From NCBI GenBank assembly GCA_902825945.1, contig CADECY010000056.1, positions 1 to 55,464 of the forward strand: a DNA stretch of 55,464 nucleotides, in the 5' to 3' direction. Below the pieces are notes generated by a model. That model had not been told where the DNA came from. It searched no databases and was given only the letters and a program-made list of their open reading frames with translations. Origin of the DNA: an uncultured Acidobacteriota bacterium. Lineage in GTDB: Bacteria; Acidobacteriota; Terriglobia; Bryobacterales; Bryobacteraceae. A program made the translations under genes and the position numbers. Positions 51,918-55,464 of the stretch are shown here, piece by piece (the first letter of the stretch is position 1; the number at the start of each line of letters is the position of its first letter).

Positions 51918-53114
51918 ATGCCCCGAGTTTCCCGTAGAACCCTGCTCGCATCCGGCGTGGGACTGCCCGTCGCGGCGTCCGCCGCGGCCAAGGCCGGTAT
52001 GGAAGTCACCGCTTTGTCGCCCGCGCCGATTTACGCCAAGGTAGGCGTCAAGCCGTTGATCAATGGAATGGGCACGGTTACCGTGCTGGGCGGGTCGATC
52101 ATGCCGCCGGAAGTGGTTCGCGCGATGGAGGAGGCTTCGCGCTTCTTCGTGCGCGTGCCCGAGTTGAAGGAGAGGGTTGGCGCGCGAATCGCCGAGTTGC
52201 TGCAGGTTCCGGCCGCAATGGTGACCACCGGAGCCGCCGGGGCGATCACCGTTGGGACCGCCGCCTGTATGGCGCATGGCGATCCTAAGCTGGTCGGACG
52301 GCTGCCCCGTCACGAGGGGCTGAGCGAGGTGATCCAGCAGAAGTCGCACCGGAGTGGCTACGAAGCTCAGATGGAGCTGTGCGGAGCACGCATCATCGGC
52401 GTCGAAACGCGCCAGGAACTCGACCGCGCGATCAACGAAAAGACCGCGATGCTGTTCTTCATGAACAAGGCGGAACCGGACGGCAAGATCAAGCGGGAGG
52501 AGTGGATCGAGGTTGGGAAAAAGCGCGGGATTCCCACTTTCAACGACGCGGCCGCCGATGTGCCGCCCAAGGGCCGCCTCACCGAAGTGGTGCAACAGGG
52601 CTTCGATCTCGTCTGCTTCTCCGGTGGCAAGGGACTGATGGGTCCGCAGTCGACCGGCGTTCTACTCGGCCGCAAGGACCTGATCGCGGCAGGTCAAGCC
52701 ATGCTCAGCCCGAACGGCGGAGTCGGCCGCGGCATGAAGGTCGGAAAAGAAGAGATGATGGGGATCCTCGCGGCGATCGAGCGGTATCTCAAGGTGGACC
52801 ATGACGCCGAGTTCAAGATGCTCGACGCGAGGGTGGCCGAGATGCGGAAGACCTTGACCGGGATCGACGGCGTCGAGACCGGCCGCATGGTGCCGAAGAT
52901 CGCCAACGAAGTGCCCCACCTTCAGGTGAACTGGGACAAGACAAAGCGCAAGATCTCGGCTGGCGAGTTGATGAAGCAGTTGGAAGCGGGCGATCCGTCG
53001 ATCGCCGTGCTCGGCGGAGGCGACAGCGGCATCACGGTCTCGGTGTGGATGATGCGAGGCGGCGAGCACAAGGTCGTGGCCCGCCGCGTTCGCGAGATTC
53101 TCGAGAAAGCCTGA
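51918..53114 (+). CDS. SelA-like PLP-dependent enzyme with a Tat-type leader
   Basis: 398 residues with a GGCGGAGG-type RBS. The leader SRRTLLASGVGLPVAASAAA looks like a twin-arginine signal. The enzyme matches the SelA/DgaE (L-seryl-tRNA selenium transferase-like, D-glucosaminate-6-phosphate ammonia-lyase) group: INGMGTVTVLGGSIMPPEVV, MVTTGAAGAITVGTAA, TFNDAAADVPPKGRL and the cofactor lysine K238 in CFSGGKGLMGPQSTG. It is 20 bases after the ThDP gene. Tat export suits enzymes folded with a cofactor, so a periplasmic PLP enzyme is plausible. It is not a real selenocysteine synthase: no tRNA or SelB context is present. Confidence 0.85.
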   Translation: MPRVSRRTLLASGVGLPVAASAAAKAGMEVTALSPAPIYAKVGVKPLINGMGTVTVLGGSIMPPEVVRAMEEASRFFVRVPELKERVGARIAELLQVPAAMVTTGAAGAITVGTAACMAHGDPKLVGRLPRHEGLSEVIQQKSHRSGYEAQMELCGARIIGVETRQELDRAINEKTAMLFFMNKAEPDGKIKREEWIEVGKKRGIPTFNDAAADVPPKGRLTEVVQQGFDLVCFSGGKGLMGPQSTGVLLGRKDLIAAGQAMLSPNGGVGRGMKVGKEEMMGILAAIERYLKVDHDAEFKMLDARVAEMRKTLTGIDGVETGRMVPKIANEVPHLQVNWDKTKRKISAGELMKQLEAGDPSIAVLGGGDSGITVSVWMMRGGEHKVVARRVREILEKA

Positions 53115-53117
53115 CGG

Positions 53118-54833
53118 TTACCGGAAGCGGGGCGGCTGCGTGAAGGTCTCGAAGGGATTATCCTCGAAGACACTCTCGAGTGGCTGCTTCGGTTCGGGCT
53201 TGGCTTGCTTCTTGCACGCGGGAGCGAAGTAGCTCTTCGCCAGTTCCGGACGCAGGATGAGCGCCTTCTCCCAGCACTCGCCCGCGGCGTCCGCGTGGCC
53301 TTCTTCCTGCAAGACGTGGCCGAGGTTGATGAGCGCTTCGGCGAACGAGGGGTTGTCCTCGACGGCGGCGCGATAGCAGGCGATCGCCTCGGTGCGGCGG
53401 CCCAGGCGCTGCGCCAAGAGTCCCTTGTTGTACATGACCTCGGAGCCGCGCTCGCCGAGTTCGGTGAGCCGCTCATGGTAGTAGTGCGCTTTGTCGGTGT
53501 GCTGCCGGGCGAGACAAACCGTGGCGAGTCCACGCACGGCCTCGAGGTTATTGGGCTCACGGGTGATCAGCTTGTCCAGCACCGCTTCAGCGCCTTCGTA
53601 GTTTTCCATGCGCCAGTTGGCGAGCGCGAGATTGGTCTCGGCCTCGGGCCATTCCGGACGGAGACGGAGGCAGGCCTGGAAGGCCTTCACCGCACCTTCG
53701 TTGGCGCCGCGCTGCAATTGCAGGAATCCGAGCCGGAACCAGACATAGGAGAGCGTTGGATTCCGTTCGATGAGTTTGTTGTAGCGTGCTTCGGCGTCTT
53801 CCGCCTTGCCCTGACGCTCGATCAGCAGCGCCACCTGCATGCGGAGATCTTCGCGGTCGGGGGCACGTTCTAGCGCGCGCTCGAAGACATCGAGGGCTTC
53901 GGCGAGCCGGCCGCTGTCCTGAAGCAGGACACCGAGGTTGACGAACGCCTGAACGGCATCTGGACGCAGTTCGATCGCACGGCGATAGGCGTGTTCGGCC
54001 TTGTCCGGCTGCGCGCTATTGTGGAGCGCGACGCCGAAATTGTACCAATGATCGAAGCGGTCGTCGTGGATCTTGACGAGTAACTCACAGCCCGAGGCCG
54101 CGCTGGCGAAATCTTCCTGCGCGAAAGCGGAGAAGACCGAGCCTTCGAGGCCGGGGTCGGAATTGGGATCGATCTCGAGGAGTCGCGCTGCGTAGTCGCG
54201 CACCAGGTTCGGATCCTTGCGCTGCATACCGAGCGTGATCAGATTGACCAGACATTCGGTCGATCGCGGGTTCTTGGCGAGAATCGATTGATAGACCTTC
54301 GCCGCACCCTCGAAGTCCCACATCAACTGCAGCGCGACAGCCTTGCCAAGCAGCGCCTGTTCATGATCGGCGATCTGGCCCAGGCAAGCCTCGAAAGAGC
54401 CGAGTGCTTGCTCCGGCCTCTTCAAATGAAGCAGGCAGATTCCAGCCCCGAGTTGCGCGGCGAACTGGTACTTGTCCGACTCGGCGGCCGATCGGAAGAG
54501 CTTTTCCGCCTCCTCCCACAAGCCCTGTTGCTGCATGCAGTGTGCGAGGTGGTACTCGGCTGCGGCGTTCTCGGGCTGGAGTTCGAGCAGCATTGCAAAG
54601 TTCGCCGCTGCTTCGGCGAACGCCTGTTGTTCGAGGTGCAAATGGGCGCGTGCCGAAAGGATCTCCGCGGACAGCGGACCTACGGGCGGCTCTTGCCCCA
54701 GTTCCTGGAGCGCTTTTTCGGTATTCCCACGCAGGTGATGGGATACGGCCTTGGCCAGTTGAGATAGTGCCTGTTGCTCGACGGAAGTGGAGCCGGTCAC
54801 CGGGGTCTCGGGGGACTGCATGGTGGAGGGCAT
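53118..54833 (-). CDS. Large TPR-repeat protein
   Basis: 571 residues without a signal peptide (MPSTMQSPETPVTGSTSVEQ). Twelve or more TPR units span about 25-530 (for example AAEYHLAHCMQQQGLWEEAE, LGAGICLLHLKRPEQALGSF, AFVNLGVLLQDSGRLAEALD, LINLGHVLQEEGHADAAGEC). The tail is Pro/Lys-rich (KKQAKPEPKQPLESVFEDNP). It probably acts as a cytoplasmic scaffold. The stop is 3 bases from the convergent PLP enzyme's stop. The partial gene upstream on the same strand may be cotranscribed. Confidence 0.88.
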   Translation of the reverse strand: MPSTMQSPETPVTGSTSVEQQALSQLAKAVSHHLRGNTEKALQELGQEPPVGPLSAEILSARAHLHLEQQAFAEAAANFAMLLELQPENAAAEYHLAHCMQQQGLWEEAEKLFRSAAESDKYQFAAQLGAGICLLHLKRPEQALGSFEACLGQIADHEQALLGKAVALQLMWDFEGAAKVYQSILAKNPRSTECLVNLITLGMQRKDPNLVRDYAARLLEIDPNSDPGLEGSVFSAFAQEDFASAASGCELLVKIHDDRFDHWYNFGVALHNSAQPDKAEHAYRRAIELRPDAVQAFVNLGVLLQDSGRLAEALDVFERALERAPDREDLRMQVALLIERQGKAEDAEARYNKLIERNPTLSYVWFRLGFLQLQRGANEGAVKAFQACLRLRPEWPEAETNLALANWRMENYEGAEAVLDKLITREPNNLEAVRGLATVCLARQHTDKAHYYHERLTELGERGSEVMYNKGLLAQRLGRRTEAIACYRAAVEDNPSFAEALINLGHVLQEEGHADAAGECWEKALILRPELAKSYFAPACKKQAKPEPKQPLESVFEDNPFETFTQPPRFR

Positions 54834-54887
54834 ACGTTACTCTTGATATCGGTGTGTTAGGAGTTTCTCTTTAGTGGGAGCGAGACG

Positions 54888-55464
54888 CTAGTCCGGGATC
54901 TCCGGAACCGCCACTGCGGGCTGCGGGAATCCGGCCGAATGCAGGGCCGCGCCAGCAAGCGGGATGTCGCTCGGTTTTGCCCAGTTCGGCATCGGGCCAC
55001 GGGCCAATTGGACCCGCTCGGGAGGAATCAGCACACAACCGGGGAGCATGACCGCAGATAGCTCGGGTCCGCATGACTCGGCGGGCTGCACGCCGGCGGC
55101 CAGCGTCAACTCGCAAGCGCGCCATTCGTACGACCTCGGGTTGCCCTGCCAGCCGCGGAAACGTTGGCGCATGAGCGGGGCGTACGGCATGGTGAGGAAA
55201 GGTTGCGTTTGCGGGGCGGGATTTCGGGCGGCAGCGGTCCAGTTCCTCATGTGCCGGTCTTCGTTGACTTCGAGACTGGAAAGCGGCCTGGGCACATTGA
55301 TCGGGCCCAAATCTGTTCTGTCGCGTGGAGGAACAGCCGGCACCGGCAGCGGTGTCGGAGGAGCAGCATACAGGGGGCGGTGTTTGCGCATTTCCGGCGC
55401 GGCCATGAAGCGGCCCGCTGGGATCCAATCGGTGGCGAGTGCCACCGAGCCCGTCCAAGCCAGT
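54888..55464 (-). CDS. Unrecognised Pro-rich protein, partial at the window end
   Basis: The frame runs without a stop to the window edge (at least 192 codons), so the start is probably outside; a GTG at 55445 is the first candidate inside. The sequence begins TGSVALATDWIPAGRFMAAP, is Pro-rich in the middle (PPTPLPVPAVPPRDRTD) and ends PQPAVAVPEIPD. Blocks such as RGWQGNPRSYEWRACELTLA and GCVLIPPERVQLARGPMP look like structured protein rather than an antisense frame. I do not recognise a family. A pilin-assembly (Tad-like) role crossed my mind but is not supported. Confidence 0.55.
   Translation of the reverse strand, partial: LAWTGSVALATDWIPAGRFMAAPEMRKHRPLYAAPPTPLPVPAVPPRDRTDLGPINVPRPLSSLEVNEDRHMRNWTAAARNPAPQTQPFLTMPYAPLMRQRFRGWQGNPRSYEWRACELTLAAGVQPAESCGPELSAVMLPGCVLIPPERVQLARGPMPNWAKPSDIPLAGAALHSAGFPQPAVAVPEIPD

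Noticed and set aside
51918..53114. Selenocysteine synthase (selA) call
   Set aside because: A Tat leader, and no selB or tRNA-Sec in the window; the sequence fits the SelA-like lyase group instead.

Overview
The window is a GC-rich bacterial chromosome segment that most resembles Acidobacteriota of the Bryobacterales/Solibacter type. This is an inference from gene content: an Oar-like TonB-dependent receptor with an N-terminal carboxypeptidase-regulatory-like domain, tandem PEP-CTERM proteins, many TPR proteins, tandem RND pumps and lipid A/Kdo genes. Genes are tightly packed, with many 4-base ATGA stop/start overlaps and several convergent 3' overlaps. No rRNA, tRNA, CRISPR array or intact mobile element was seen.

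Layout. 1-4.6 kb: end of an amidohydrolase, a decayed IS630-type transposase fragment, a secreted sulfatase and a beta-propeller/di-haem cytochrome c protein. 4.8-16.8 kb, minus strand: a co-directional series reading (from high to low coordinate) hicA (frameshifted), hicB, a peptidoglycan-binding protein, alanine dehydrogenase, a HlyD-type adaptor, a C39-peptidase ABC exporter, a second ABC protein that ends just after its H-loop, and a large TonB-dependent receptor. The exporter genes overlap each other by ATGA. 16.8-25.9 kb, plus: a beta-propeller protein, then an adaptor and two RND permeases. 25.9-29.0 kb: a neutral-ceramidase-like protein, a polytopic membrane protein and LexA. 29.1-32.9 kb, plus: a TerC-like protein and a compact adenylate ligase / acyl carrier protein / MBOAT-like acyltransferase cassette that recalls the logic of dltA-dltC-dltB.

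32.9-36.8 kb: three intact tandem PEP-CTERM paralogues plus a decayed fourth copy, followed by the wreck of a LolD/MacB-like ABC ATPase and its FtsX-like permease. 36.8-41.0 kb, plus: a Sir2-type deacylase, a TPR protein, two small secreted helical proteins and a methyltransferase-fold protein with an apparent signal peptide, nearly all joined by ATGA overlaps. 41.0-46.2 kb, plus: a CBM9-like/PKD protein, a MoxR/ChlI-like AAA ATPase with its VWA partner, and two small membrane proteins. 46.2-48.5 kb, minus: a single reading frame fusing Kdo transferase (WaaA) to lipid A 4'-kinase (LpxK). 48.5-53.1 kb, plus: a small secreted protein, an exported substrate-binding lipoprotein, a thiamine-diphosphate enzyme broken by one frameshift, and a SelA-like PLP enzyme with a Tat-type leader. 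53.1 kb to the end, minus: a large TPR protein and a partial unrecognised gene.

The most promising material for new biology is the ligase/ACP/MBOAT cassette, the C39 exporter operon with alanine dehydrogenase, the PEP-CTERM paralogue array, the Sir2-TPR-secreted-methyltransferase operon, the WaaA-LpxK fusion and a perfect 9-bp inverted repeat between lexA and the TerC-like gene.
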